DNA from: Stagonosporopsis chrysanthemi | Taxonomy: Eukaryota > Ascomycota > Dothideomycetes > Pleosporales > Didymellaceae | Direction of reading: 5' to 3' | Length of the DNA stretch: 64,000 nt | NCBI GenBank assembly: GCA_022560025.1 | Contig: JAFISE010000004.1 | Coordinates: 462,571-526,570 of the forward strand | Shown: positions 45,173 to 56,005 of the stretch, in pieces | How positions within the stretch are numbered: position 1 is the stretch's first letter | Layout of the letters: each line of letters opens with the position of its first letter | Notes under the pieces: generated by a model | The model's database searches: none | What the model saw: only the letters and a program-made list of their open reading frames with translations | What the model was told of the DNA's origin: nothing | Program-made: the position numbers and the translations under genes

Positions 45173-46039
45173 ATGCCTTCCAAACTCCAAGTCGATGTCT
45201 TTGTTGCCCCCCCTATTAGGGCTGTCACGGGCTTTAGCGAGTATGAAAAGTCCGTTTGGTCACCAATCAGCTGTGTTCTTGTGCACGGGCCCGATTCCGC
45301 CGCTCTTATCGACACTCCCATCACTATCGAGCAAGGCGAGGCCCTTGCAAAGTGGATCGCAGAGACGATTCCTAAGAAGAAGCTGAAGTACATTTACACC
45401 ACCCACGCCCACCCTGATCACTTCTTAGGTGTTCCTGTGCTAGAAAAGTCGTTTCCCGGCGTCCAGTTTGTTGCTCTAGAACACGTCGTAGCTGGCATTG
45501 AAGAGTTATACGACACTGACTTTGCCCAAACCTGGCCGGCCATGTTTCCCGATCAAATCCATATGGAAAAGCTAGTTCCTAAAGCCCTCCCAGCGTCCGG
45601 AGAGTTCTATGTTGACGGCGAAACATTCCGAGGCATCGAGGTTGGGCACACCGACAACGCCTTCTCCAGCTTTCTCCACGTTCCTTCTGTCGATCTTGTG
45701 GTCTCTGGAGACATTGTCTACGGCGACTGTCATCAACATCTAGGGGAAGCCAACACTGCAGGCAGACGCAAGGAGTGGTTGGATGCTATTGATCGCATCG
45801 AAGCTTTGAACCCCCACATTGTTATTGCTGGACACAAAAGGGCTACCCAAGCCGATGCACCGTATTTGATTCATTCGACGAGAGAGTACATTTACACATT
45901 CGAGAAAGAGCTGGCTGTAGCGAAAAGTGCTGAAGCATTGTTCGATCGAATGGTGGAATTGTATCCTCAGAGGTGGAATTTGTTCATTCTAGACTATGGT
46001 TGCCGGCAATCCTTTGCAGCACGAGACAATAAATCCTGA
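45173..46039 (+). CDS. Metallo-beta-lactamase-fold hydrolase
   Basis: Single exon, 288 residues. The ATG at 45173 is chosen; the longer frame opens only with GTG. The metal ligands are all in place: THAHPDH (His78, His80, Asp82, His83), His159 in EVGHTDN, Asp180 in VVSGDIVYGD and His221 in VIAGHKR. The protein is intracellular, with no signal peptide. The fold covers lactonases, thioesterases and lactamases. In fungi such genes often sit in detoxification or specialised-metabolite clusters, but the substrate cannot be read from the sequence. Lies 577 nt after the alpha/beta-hydrolase gene with its own promoter signal. Confidence 0.92.
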   Translation: MPSKLQVDVFVAPPIRAVTGFSEYEKSVWSPISCVLVHGPDSAALIDTPITIEQGEALAKWIAETIPKKKLKYIYTTHAHPDHFLGVPVLEKSFPGVQFVALEHVVAGIEELYDTDFAQTWPAMFPDQIHMEKLVPKALPASGEFYVDGETFRGIEVGHTDNAFSSFLHVPSVDLVVSGDIVYGDCHQHLGEANTAGRRKEWLDAIDRIEALNPHIVIAGHKRATQADAPYLIHSTREYIYTFEKELAVAKSAEALFDRMVELYPQRWNLFILDYGCRQSFAARDNKS

Positions 46040-46220
46040 AAGAAGCAGAATAGTTAGTCATGCAGGATAGCTGTCTAGGTACAGGAAACGACTCTGAAAC
46101 GAAAGCATGTAGTCGCTAGTCTCTAAGATTTTAGAGAGTGCCTAACATGTCAGATGGTACAAGGTAGAGACTAAGAAAAGCCTGTAGATTCTCGTCAGTA
46201 AGTTCTAGGCTAGAAATTTA

Positions 46221-48592
46221 TCATCTTTGACCTGGCTTACTCAGATAATGCTTGAGATTGCTCATGCATGGTTGATCGAAGTGACGAGGAGGATCGTTGG
46301 CGATAGTCATCGAGCCTTGGTTACGTTTTGGAGATCTTTTTCTGTCGAGCATGATTTGTCCAAGTAGCCAATATTGCAATGCATCTTTCATGAAGCCAGT
46401 CTGCCTCCACCTTTCCCCCGAAGCAAGTTCGACGTTGATAGAACAAGCAGGGGCTCCAGAAGGACCTTCGGGTGTCCATAACTCACAAAGCATCCAAATC
46501 CTTCTCCAATTACGCAAGACGTTTTGTACGGCTGATTCATGATCGAATGGAAGAATTGAATTTCGTACGTAGAACAATGTTGAGTGCATGGCTTACTCCG
46601 ATGTTAGCAAGGCTCACAAGCATGTTATGCATGTTCTCCAATGACCATACCTGTTGCGAGTACAAACAAATTCACTTTGCCGAAGTGCATGAACATCTGC
46701 TGTGTTTGCGAGTCCAATTCGCTTGCACTTAGTATTTTGAGTGCGTCCGCGATCGAAATGTGCCGTCCTTTCAATAGAGGATGTGATACCCAGGTAAGAA
46801 GGTGTTGAAGACATTCTGATTCTGTAGGAGCCTGGAAACAAGCTTCAGGGCAGAACAAGTCGGTTTGTAGCTCTTCAACCATGACCTTGGGAACCGCATT
46901 GTACATAATGCCGAATGAGCTGTCCAGAACCATGATGTAGGAAAGAGTACTGAAGGGAATATTTTAGCCACATGTGGGTACAGGGATAAGCCACCGAACT
47001 CGTACCGAATGAGCTCTTCTTTTAAGATAAATGCTTTCCAGCGGAATGTATCCTTTGTAATGTTTTCAAGATCCGTGTGCCTTCCGTTTTGGAAGCCAAG
47101 TTCGCGTCCCATCTGGCAAGACGTTAGCGCATCTCTTTATCAGCTGAAATAACTTACGTCAACAACTTCATTGAATCGAGTTCGTCTCGCTCTTCGCCTT
47201 GACAAAGCGCTCCCTTCAAATGTCTGATATACGCATATAGCAAGCCCAGCTTGCAGTGCTCTCAGCCATCGTTCCAAGCGTAGCTGGTTTAAGGCAGAAT
47301 ACGACGTGACTCTCCCAAAGTACTCGTCTGTGAATATCATGAACTCCACAGCATCACCCCAAAGGCGACCCAGATCCCTTATGTTGGCATCGGAAGAATA
47401 GCTGGTAGACAGAAGGACCATACTAGCGATGAGAGTAGCCGGTGTTTGCGAGATTTGGAAAGTCGCTCTGTGGATTGCTGGCCAGTGGATATACCAGGTG
47501 CTCCAGTACTCCTCCGTGAATTTTGTCAGGTTTTCCGGCCCGAATAAGGCATAACATTCTGTCGCGGTCTGGGAATTCCACTCATACGGATACATGGCCT
47601 GGCCTGAGCACTTGCAGCGAACTTCGCTCTTTAGTCTTGATATGATTTCAGTGCTCACCTGTAAGGACCCGCTGTATTCTGTAGACCATACGTGGTTGGG
47701 TGGAAGGGTCCAGATTCCACCGGTTCCGCTCGAGTATTGATTGGGTAGAGTCGCCTGAGCTGTTGCGGTCTCGTAATCCAAATTGAATAACGAGCGTGTG
47801 CTTGAAAGGTCTTCAACGCCATAACTAGGGCTACGTGCCCAGACATGTGACGTCGTATCAACACCAGCGTCCATCATAGCAACAGAGTCAGAGATATCCC
47901 ATGCTGATACGTGAACCCCCTGGGCGTGAGTAAAGCTTGTTCCAGAAGGCGAAGGTGACGCGGGCAGTGTGAAAACTGGGTCAAAGACCCAATGGAGTTC
48001 AAACTTTGAAACAGTCCGGACAAACAGGGAGAGTGTGTGAGAAGGATCACCATGGACAGATTCCCGATAGTGATTCGATTCCAGTTCGCAGATCATACGT
48101 TCCCACGTTGATTTCGGCGAGAGAACACTGTACGGATTGGTACGTACCTCGAGCTCACTATTCTCATCAGAGTTCGGGACCTGACCATGGGGTTTGCGTA
48201 CGACTATTTTCGATGGACTAGCTTCAATTCTATCGTAAGGGGTACAAATGTTGACGTGCCGACGAAAGGCGTCCCTAATCCGCAGTTTTTAGGTCAGTCA
48301 GTTGTCCACTACAGAATGAGCACGGCTATCGACTGGAGGGGAACTGCTACTAACTTTCGATGGAAGCTTTTGCTACATTTATCGCACCCGAACCGACGGA
48401 GGTCAGTATCTTGATGTTCGTAAGCCTGATTTTTACATCTTCAATCCCATAACGCCCAGGTTGCAGCGAAGCCCGCAATGAAAGGGTTTCGTTGCAATAG
48501 ATCAGATCAAACTTACGAGTCAACAAATGGCGTTTCAAATGATCTGAGCGGCCGAAAGTGTGGTGACAAGTAGGACAACAGTGAGGTTTCAT
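46221..48592 (-). CDS. C2H2 zinc-finger + Fungal_trans transcription factor
   Basis: Six exons: 48592-48517, 48409-48355, 48274-47158, 47112-47006, 46949-46651 and 46591-46221, 674 residues; introns 45-107 nt. Finger 1 is C6-x2-C9-x12-H22-x3-H26 (CPTCHHTFGRSDHLKRH..H), completed by the first splice. Finger 2 is C34-x2-C37-x12-H50-x3-C54 (GCDKCSKSFHRKDAFRRHVNIC), completed by the second. The middle and C-terminal parts resemble the fungal-specific TF domain (TWYIHWPAIHRATF, RTLSYIMVLDSSFGIMYN, LLTWVSHPLL). The last intron (59 nt, GTATGG..GTAAG acceptor, GCTAAC branch) is needed to join LFVLATA to MHSTLFYVRN. Likely nuclear regulator; its position inside the enzyme group makes it a candidate pathway-specific activator. 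Confidence 0.85.
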
Positions 48593-49067
48593 GGCAAAGA
48601 CCGCAGTTAACTAGTGACTGCTGATCTCGAAGCAGAGACGGTAACTTATCGTAGCAGTCTAATATGTCTCGTCCTGAACAATGGTACTGCACTGACCGTA
48701 GGTGCACATGGTAAGCCTAGTTGTTGCAGTTAGGTAGGATGAAAATGATCACACTGAGATCTTTAAAGCCGACTTAGCTTCGATCTTCCCCAACAGTCCT
48801 AAACTTTCAATGGTTGAGGCTTCTTGCCGAGACTGACTAAGTGGAACCCAAATTGCGGGGAAAGCCTCCGAGCTGCACCGAAGAAGGAAAGGTGTTGAAC
48901 TAAGAGTCGATGGTGTACCACTGAGGACAAATCCATGTCATTCTGTACAGTAAGTGACAACTTATTTTGTATTGAAGCATTAAATGCTGTGATCGCTGCT
49001 TGCACGGTAATGTTGAGCTGAGACCTGGCATCAAATAAATATACTTATGACGTGGAAGTGGGTCAAG
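48593..49067. other. Intergenic upstream of the transcription factor
   Basis: 475 bp between the TF start and the degenerate 3' end of the aldehyde dehydrogenase remnant. It should hold the TF promoter. Nothing else is supported. Confidence 0.4.
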
Positions 49068-50380
49068 CTAAGACATCCGATCCATCCGAGCGGTGGGAGC
49101 CCTGCTATACACAGTAATCCAAAACACGCCAGCTGTTGACCCTGGCGAAGCGGGTGTTTCCGCACTTGTTGTCTCGCGTGGGTGCAGCTTGGACGTGGAC
49201 ACTGTCTGTTTCGTCTGGTTCTGCAAAGGATCCGTGGTGCTAGTCTTGAGGGCTTTGGTGGCGGTGACCATTTCCACCAGAAATTCCTGCTGGATTGAAG
49301 CGTAGATACAGATGCGCTCAGTAGCTACACAGATCTGGCCAGAATTCTGAATAGCGCCCATAACAACCTGAGGCGCACCCCTTTTGACATCCACATCTGG
49401 CAGCATAATAGATGCATGCCACCAAGGTCAATCGTATGTAATGTGCTCGAGGGTCTTCGCTGCGGTTTCCATGACCTTCTTGGCAGTCGCAATACAACCA
49501 GCAAAGGAGATCATGTTAATGTCGGGAAGCAGGCACATAGACACGCCAGGATCGTCATTGCCTCCAACGACCTGCATTACGCCAGGAGTGAAGGTAGCTT
49601 GTGCAAACTCAACGAACTTGGGCAATGTATAGGGTGTGGATGCGATGGCTTCACAATTATGGTCATGCTGGCCAGAACGGCTGGCGCAGTAGGGGACAAT
49701 CTTACCTGCGCAAATGCTCAGTAGCGTGTACTTAGTGAAGGCAATCTTCTCATCGTTCTCGAGCTTGTCAGACGGTATTTCTAGCTCAATGTGGTGGCCG
49801 AGTAGGCCAGCAATCATGCTAACCTCAAAGGTAATGGACTTCCTATATGTCACTGTTAGACCTGGAATGCCGAGTTGTATGCTCTGTGGTAAATACTGAT
49901 TTGCCAGTTCCATGAAGAAAACGATCATTGAAATCGTCGCTGTGCGCTTAAAAATTTCTCACGAATTTACCCATAAGCTCTTTCCTCTTCTACACTGGCG
50001 TGTCTCGTCATTCTGGGAAGGTTGTTTTTGCTGCTACCACCGCATCATCAAGATCCTCGCTACTAGCAATGGTGTCGCAGTGAGTGCAAGCAGTGCAGGA
50101 AGATTTGAGGATTGAACTGAGGTTGTATTGTGCGAAGCTACGAACAGTATGTATACATAGATAGCTGTAAACAACGCTAGTGCAGGAGAGGCAGCCTCGC
50201 CTCACCTGAGGTAAGGTGCAACTGCACGTGAGGCAGGAGATGCCCTCAACCGTGACAAATGGGAACATCCCAGAGCTCCCCGCCCGTAGCTGGATCAATG
50301 CCACGATGCATCTTGTAGGAGCTGCGTTTGTTACCATCGACAACATTGTAAATCTGTTCGAGATTGAGCGTTGGAACCAT
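49068..50380 (-). pseudogene. Aldehyde dehydrogenase pseudogene
   Basis: Recognisable NAD-dependent aldehyde dehydrogenase, in pieces. The N-terminus from an ATG at 50380 reads MVPTLNLEQIYNVVDGNKRS and PATGGELWDVPI, then TGA at 50248. EDLDDAVVAAKTTFPE follows in another register and hits stops at 50010, 49992 and 49950 within about 20 codons. The next piece has ELEIPSDKLENDEKIAFTKY, then a deletion where the family has its IVPWN region, then GGNDDPG and INMISFAGCIATAKKVMETA. A further TGA at 49430 precedes LPDVDV and the active-site motif QNSGQICVATERI. The C-terminal third is unrecognisable. Several independent lesions make this clearly non-functional. It lies between the regulator and the SDR, so an ALDH was probably once part of the group. 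Confidence 0.9.
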
Positions 50381-51111
50381 TGTAATAGCAAGTAGAGAGC
50401 AGAGACAGAGTAGATTCTTAGTGATCTGCTGCGACTACAATCGCACGTTCAAGAAATTACCCTCGTGCTTACTGGGTATCCGGCTGTACTGTCACTGTAA
50501 GGGCACAGCAGCATTGTGTTGGCTCACTTACGGCACAGGTTCTGCACAGCTCATAATGTTGTTTAGGATCTCGAGGCCTCCTACCGAGATCATGTTATGA
50601 TCGTTCAGCCTACACATATGGGGCACGCCAACGGCTTTTCCAACACGGGTCATATCCAGGATTCAGAAAACGAAACCTTTCGTTCGGTTGTGTCGCAAGC
50701 TTTTAAGGCGCCCAAGCGGGGTTCGATCCTTTCATTTATCAGGCAAGATGTCAGACAGCCTTGCGCACCTTTCCGTTTCGGGAAAGGGGAGACCCATGCA
50801 CATGCATACGGACAGGATCAGCTTACAAAGAGCTTCGCTACCGTTCACAACTATGGACGAAAGTAAGCGGCTCTTGGTACGGCTTGTCCACAGTTTTATC
50901 CTTTTTGGGCAGAGCTTGGTAATGCATGCATGCAGGGTTGCTGTCGGACGAAGGACGCCTGCTGTGTCGTGTAGGAATCTGGTATAAAGTCAGCCAGCCC
51001 GGAGTAGGTGAGATCTTATCAGAGAACAAGGACACTCGCAAATCTGGGTGTACAGGCGCTTCCATCATAAATCATCCATATATTCATAGTCGACAAGGGA
51101 GGAATCACATC
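50381..51111. other. Intergenic with an exon-like remnant and SDR promoter
   Basis: 731 bp between the ALDH remnant (-) and the SDR (+). A minus-strand exon-like piece at 50653-50532 ends in a consensus GTAAGT donor but has no recognisable family. The SDR TATA box lies at 50983. Confidence 0.45.
50983..50989 (+). promoter_or_regulatory. TATA box of the SDR gene
   Basis: TATAAAG 129 bp before the ATG at 51112. Confidence 0.45.
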
Positions 51112-52100
51112 ATGTCGGTCTACGTAATCACTGGAGCATCGAAAGGACTCGGAGTAAGCATATATTCTGGCAGATCATCCATTGCCTACACTGACATAGT
51201 CACAGTTTGAGTTTCTCCGACAAATCTCGGAGAATCCCCAGAATCTAGTCGTAGGACTGGTGCGTGACAATGCTGCAACGGAAAAAAAGGTGTCGACTGA
51301 GCTCGGCGATCGTAAAAATGTTCACGTCCTTCATGGAGACTTGGCTAGCTACGCGAGCTTGAGAGACGCTGCTGCGGAGACTACCAAATTGGTGGGTGAT
51401 CGCGGTGTCGATTACCTTATTGCCAACGGTGCATACCAGCCATTTCTAGATGCATTTGATCCCATTGGAGCTCTGTAAGTTGTTTGCTACGTGTGAACTG
51501 TCGAGGGCTTGACCAATTGCTAACCTCGTTTATCGAACAGAAGCGACAGACTGGAAGAACTCGAGCAAGTCACCTCGGAACTAAATAAGACCAATATTCT
51601 CGGCAACATGCACCTGTTCAATCTTTTCCTTCCCCTCGTCCTGAACGGAAAGGCTAAGAAAGTCATCACCCTATCCAGCGGCCACGCGGATCTCGACCTC
51701 ATTAATGAGGTTGAGGTGGTGAACTCCGGCTTATATGCCGCGTTCAAAGCGGCCCTGAATGTCATTGTCGCCAAGTACAATGCGCAGTATCAGAAAGACG
51801 GAGTGCTCTTTGTAAGCATCAGCCCGGGTGTCGTTGATGTTGGCAAATTCGATGACTGTAAGTGTCTGCTCACGCCTTCTTTTTTAGACCAGCTAACACG
51901 AGTTTCAAGTGACACCGGAGCAGATTCAGGGGTTGACCGAATTCATGGGCAAAGTCGCACAGTACGCGCCGCACTTCAAGGGTCCCGCGTCCGTGGAACA
52001 AGCCGCCAGGATTAACATTGCATTATGGGAAAAGGTCAGCATCGACGATGGGTACGGCGGTGCCTTTGTCTCGCACTTAGGAAACAAGCAATGGTTGTAG
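51112..52100 (+). CDS. Short-chain dehydrogenase/reductase
   Basis: Exons 51112-51153, 51206-51474, 51541-51857 and 51910-52100 give 272 residues; introns 52, 66 and 52 nt. The cofactor motif TGASKGLG is split from the rest of the first helix (FEFLRQIS) by intron 1. HGDLASYASLRDAAAETTK provides the acidic loop region, and the usual NAG block is replaced by LIANGAYQ. Catalytic Ser lies in ITLSSGHAD and the Y-x3-K pair in SGLYAAFKAALNVIV, followed by SISPGVVDVG. Classical SDR of the type often annotated as C-signal/short-chain oxidoreductase-like. NAD(P)(H) preference and substrate are unknown. Convergent with the GST gene (stop to stop 64 bp). Confidence 0.92.
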
Positions 52101-52164
52101 CCTAATAGCAAACACAACCGCCCATGTAATCCAATCCAACAAAGAAACCACTCATTAATCCACT

Positions 52165-53089
52165 TCAAAGCAGGGCCCTCCACCCCTTTCCTCCAGGCCT
52201 CTCCAGCCCCAAAAAGTCCGCCAATTGTCCCAAGTGATCAACACCCCAAAACGCCTCCGTCTCGCCCTTGGAATTTGTAGCTACGTTTCATTAGCCCCCC
52301 CATCTCCACAATGAGAGCTGCACTCACCAACAAAATACGGCAACCCAAACGCCCCCTCCTCAAACGCGCTTTGCGTATTTCCCGCCAACACACTCTTCCC
52401 CTCCTTCTGCGCCCTCTCCAACACCCCCCTTGCCTCCTCTCCACTTCCCACCACCGTACTCAGCAGCGCTTGCAGATTCTCCGGTCTCATCGGTTCACTC
52501 CAATGCACCCACGTGTTGTGGTACAGCAGGTCGATAGCGCTCTCAAGCGATTGTGGGTGCGAGATTGAGAGCGCGGCGAGGGCGCGCTGGACGGGGAGAG
52601 TGCTGACGGGGAAGTTGGGGGGAGGAGTTGGAGAGATGGGAACGTGGAAGTATTTGGACCAGCGGACGCGTTCGGTTTCTATCCATTTGTCTTTGTCTAC
52701 GAGGGTGGGTGTGTTAGGGGTGTTGATTGATTGGAGGCAGGTCGGTCGGTGGGGTGGCGTGAACTTACTCGTGATGTTTAGGGGAGGCGTGTTACCGCAG
52801 GTCTTCATCAGGCCGCCAAGAAGGATGGGGATGTAGGTTATGTTGCATTGTTTGAATGTTGGGGAGTTCTGCGCTCGTTTTTAGTCGGGAATTTTGTGAG
52901 TAGCCTGGTGAATGAAATCTGGTGGAGGCAGTGAGTTCAATAAACAGCAAGAGAGAGAACGTGTTTGCAGGATCTCCGCACATGTTGCATGCGTGAAAAA
53001 GGAATCGAACGCACCTTAAAGATGTAGAAAGCGATGTACGAGAACGGCGACACAACATCGACATAGAGCGTGATCTTTGGTTGAGCCAT
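52165..53089 (-). CDS. Kappa-class GST / DsbA-like thioredoxin-fold protein
   Basis: Exons 53089-53015, 52868-52769, 52696-52328 and 52280-52165 give 219 residues. Introns are 146, 72 and 47 nt; the 72-nt one is in frame and stop-free, so it could be retained without a frameshift. The N-terminus MAQPKITLYVDVVSPFSYIA carries the S-P-F-S active-site region used in place of the DsbA CXXC. NSPTFKQCNITYIPILLGG follows, then GLPYFVATNS, and the typical close EAFWGVDHLGQLADFLGL. Kappa-class GSTs are mitochondrial or peroxisomal glutathione enzymes in eukaryotes; here a detoxification or isomerase role within the group is inferred. Spliced length fits the family. Confidence 0.92.
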
Positions 53090-53648
53090 GCTGGGCGATG
53101 ACGCGAATATTGCGCCTACCGAGGACGGCTCGGGAGATAGGTGAAATGTATGTAAAGTCGAATGTTCATCCGAAGGCGCACATGGCTGATGATGCATGAC
53201 CTCATACGATAGCCGAGGTCGCGGAGATCTCAAATCTGGGGTAGGCGCTACCAGTGGGTTGGATATGAAGAGATCCCAATACTATCATCGACGGAGGCAA
53301 GGCCGATAGCAGTGAGGCGCTAAGGTACGACAAAACATGATCAAACAGAATTTACATTTGATGTTGCAGGTGGTTCTGAGATGTAACTGAGCTTTTTTTG
53401 TACTTTGTACCAACATAACGTTCATGCTGGTAGTAATAAGAACTACTACATGTATGCGACCTCGCATATGCTGTCTAACCCGACCCATACGTTTTGCGCA
53501 GAGGCATGCTAACATGCAAACGCAGCTCTGAGTGACCAGAGATAATACTGCGCAATGTGGGATCACGCCGACCAACGCCATGGCAGGCCAAAGCCGCCGT
53601 CGATTTTCGTAGGGTATCATGGAAACAAGGGGTTGAATGCCCACTCGT
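53090..53648. other. Intergenic, 559 bp
   Basis: Between two minus-strand genes. Holds the promoter of the GST gene and the 3' UTR of the ornithine aminotransferase gene. Nothing else is supported. Confidence 0.4.
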
Positions 53649-55242
53649 TCAGTTGTCCACGCCGATATGAACGTTCTTCTCACTCGGGTCGGGGATAACC
53701 TCCTCTTCCTTTTTGCCCTTAAGGTTTGGCAGCTCCTCGATAGCCTCCTTTATGATCTTGAGAGCACTCTCAATTTCTTCATCGGTGATGACGAGAGGTG
53801 GCGCCAGACGAATGATGTTCTGGTGAGTGGGTTTGGCCTGCAGTTCTTAGTTACTTGCAATTCGGTTGTGGAGTTGCAGAGAGAAACGTACCAAAAGACC
53901 CTTCGCTTTAAAGAGCATGCACAGGTCCCACGCGCTGTGGCCGTTGGTCTTACTATCATCAATTACAATGGCGTTCAGAAGACCTTTGCCACGAATAGTG
54001 GTGATCATGGGGTTATTGATGTCCTTCAGGCCCTGACGGAACTTCTGGCCCATTTTCTCTGCACGCTCCACCATGTTCTCCTCCTGGATGAGCTCCAAAG
54101 CACGGATAGCTACAGCCGAACCCAGAGGGTTGCCTCCGTATGTGGAGCCGTGTGTGCCAGGCTCAATTGTGAGCATAACCTCCTTAGAGCCTAGCACTGC
54201 TGATACAGGGTACATGCCACCGGAGATAGCCTTGCCGAGCAGAACAAGATCTGGCTTAATGCCGCTCCACTCGTGGCATAGCATCTTACCAGTCCTTGCA
54301 ATACCAGTCTGGATCTCGTCGCAAATGAAGAGAACGTTGTGCTTGTCGCAGAGAGCGCGAACCTCCCTCAGGTAGCTGTCGTCCGGTACGACGATACCAG
54401 CCTCACCCTGGATGGGCTCAACAAGGAACGCAGCAGTATTCTTGCCGTGCTTCTCGAGGACCTCGCGAACGTCGTCTACGTTGTTGTAGCGGATGGCCTT
54501 GCCAGTGGAAGGATTGACGCTGCCAATGTTCGGTAGGTAAGGACCGTAGTTCTCGCGCGACTCGGGGTCGGTAGACATGGTGATGGCAGCGAACTAGATC
54601 AGAAACATCAGCAGAGCTCGAAGTACCATGGAATGCGCCTGACTTACTGTTCGTCCGTGGAAGTTCTCCTCAACAGAGAAAATGAGAGCCTCGTTCTGAG
54701 GAATCCCCTTGGACTTGTATCCCCACTTGCGCGCAATCTTGACGGCGGTCTCAACAGCCTCCGCACCCGTGTTCATGGGAAGGATCATGTCGAACCCAAA
54801 CAGCTTGGTGGCATACTCAGCAAAGCGCGGGAAGACATCGTTGTAGAATGCGCGACTGCTGAGAGTCAATCGCGAAGCCTGCTCGGTCAAAGCCTTGACA
54901 AGCTCAGGGTGGCAGTGGCCCTGGTTCACAGCGCTGTAGGCCGAGAGGAAGTCCAGGTAGTGCTTCTCCTCAGGATCCCAGACGCTGCAACCACTTGCGC
55001 GGGCGAAGACTGGTACTATCAGTACATGTGTCATCTGGCAGAAAGAGAAGCATACCGATGGGGAGTGGGTGGTAGTTGTGAGCGGCATACTTGGCCTCTG
55101 CTGCTGTCGCCTCGGAAGATGAAGATGCATGGTATCTTGAGGGATCGGGAGTGCCTGTGGGGTGGAAAGAGCGTGCAGTGGGCTTCAAAGATGTGCCGTT
55201 GCTCGCGGGCGCAGCCTCAGTCTGGATTGCTCCTGGTGCCAT
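53649..55242 (-). CDS. Ornithine aminotransferase
   Basis: Exons 55242-55056, 55009-54648, 54593-53892 and 53837-53649 give 479 residues; introns 46, 54 and 54 nt. Class-III PLP aminotransferase: GCSVWDPEEKHYLDFLSAYS, MNTGAEAVETAVKIARKWGY, ENFHGRTFAAITMSTD, FLVEPIQGEAGIVVPDDSYL, CDEIQTGIARTGKM and the PLP lysine near residue 304 in LLGKAISGGMYPVSAVLG, then GTHGSTYGGNPLG. The pattern and lengths match fungal ornithine-oxo-acid aminotransferase (CAR2, otaA). The enzyme converts ornithine to glutamate-5-semialdehyde in arginine catabolism and is cytosolic in fungi. The last 60 residues (KGKKEEEVIPDPSEKN) extend past the usual end. Confidence 0.95.
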
Positions 55243-55411
55243 GATGTTGTATGCGTTATCAGTAGTTGATACGAACGTGGGGCAAGAATCGCGGGGGAAT
55301 TTCACAGTCGTGGAAAGTTGTGGTGAAGAAGTAATCGAAGAGCCGGGAGAGGTCAGGGGCTTTATTTTCACTGCTAATTGATGTTGGTGCCGACAGACGC
55401 CTACGTTATCA

Positions 55412-56005
55412 CTACACGGTCAGGTCTTTGTCAAGTCGCGCGTAGACCTGTACTATGGGGATTGATCCAACGGCAAACCCTCGGTTCAGCGCGGCGGTCT
55501 CCATTAGCTCGATTGCCATTGGTTGGTCGGGATGGTCTCGTGGTCTGAGGGAGCCGAAGCTCAAACGCGCAATGCGATGCAAACGTGAGATGTCGTTTGG
55601 ATTAAGAAGCATCGTGAAAGCATCACGATGGAGGTTTACTCGGTTCGCGTTGTCGCCGGCAAAAGTTGTCAGGGAGGTGGTCGCGCAGGCTGTCGCGTGC
55701 TGCGTCCCTGCCAATAACAGGGCGCTTGCGCCATTTTTATCGCCTACAAACTGCAAGAATACCCTCACAAGTTCAAATGATCCGAGATCATCGATGTACT
55801 TCACGTGCTCGCGCGTCATGACCGCTTGTCTCGTCACTGACGGCGCAAAGGTGCCAGAGATAGCGGTCGCTATGGCGGCACTTCGAATCTCCGGTGGAAC
55901 CCGGCCGCAATGTGTGCGGTATCGGCCTCTACCCGACACAATGCGCCTAATGAAGGTGTGCTGTGCCACCATCGCGTGCAGAACAGATCTTTGAACCTCC
56001 AACAT
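55412..56005 (-). CDS. Unknown 197-residue protein
   Basis: Single open frame, start MLEVQRSVLHAMVAQH, no introns. The composition is balanced and reads like protein (RVFLQFVGDKNGASALLLAG, MAIELMETAALNRGF), but I recognise no domain, signal peptide or membrane segment. An overlapping plus-strand frame of 179 codons is also open, so the coding strand is not certain. The gap to the ornithine aminotransferase start is 169 bp. I keep it as a possible gene. Confidence 0.4.
   Translation of the reverse strand: MLEVQRSVLHAMVAQHTFIRRIVSGRGRYRTHCGRVPPEIRSAAIATAISGTFAPSVTRQAVMTREHVKYIDDLGSFELVRVFLQFVGDKNGASALLLAGTQHATACATTSLTTFAGDNANRVNLHRDAFTMLLNPNDISRLHRIARLSFGSLRPRDHPDQPMAIELMETAALNRGFAVGSIPIVQVYARLDKDLTV

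Noticed and set aside
50700..50750. GGGGTTCGATCC, resembling a tRNA B box
   Set aside because: The flanking bases do not pair as a T stem and no A box or anticodon arm lies upstream. No tRNA gene was found in the window.
53000..53025. GTTCGATTCC on the minus strand, B-box-like
   Set aside because: Lies at the 5' end of GST intron 1; no cloverleaf can be drawn around it.
55455..55994. 179-codon plus-strand ORF opposite the 197-residue minus-strand ORF
   Set aside because: Only one strand is likely coding; the minus-strand frame has the more protein-like composition. Neither is secure.
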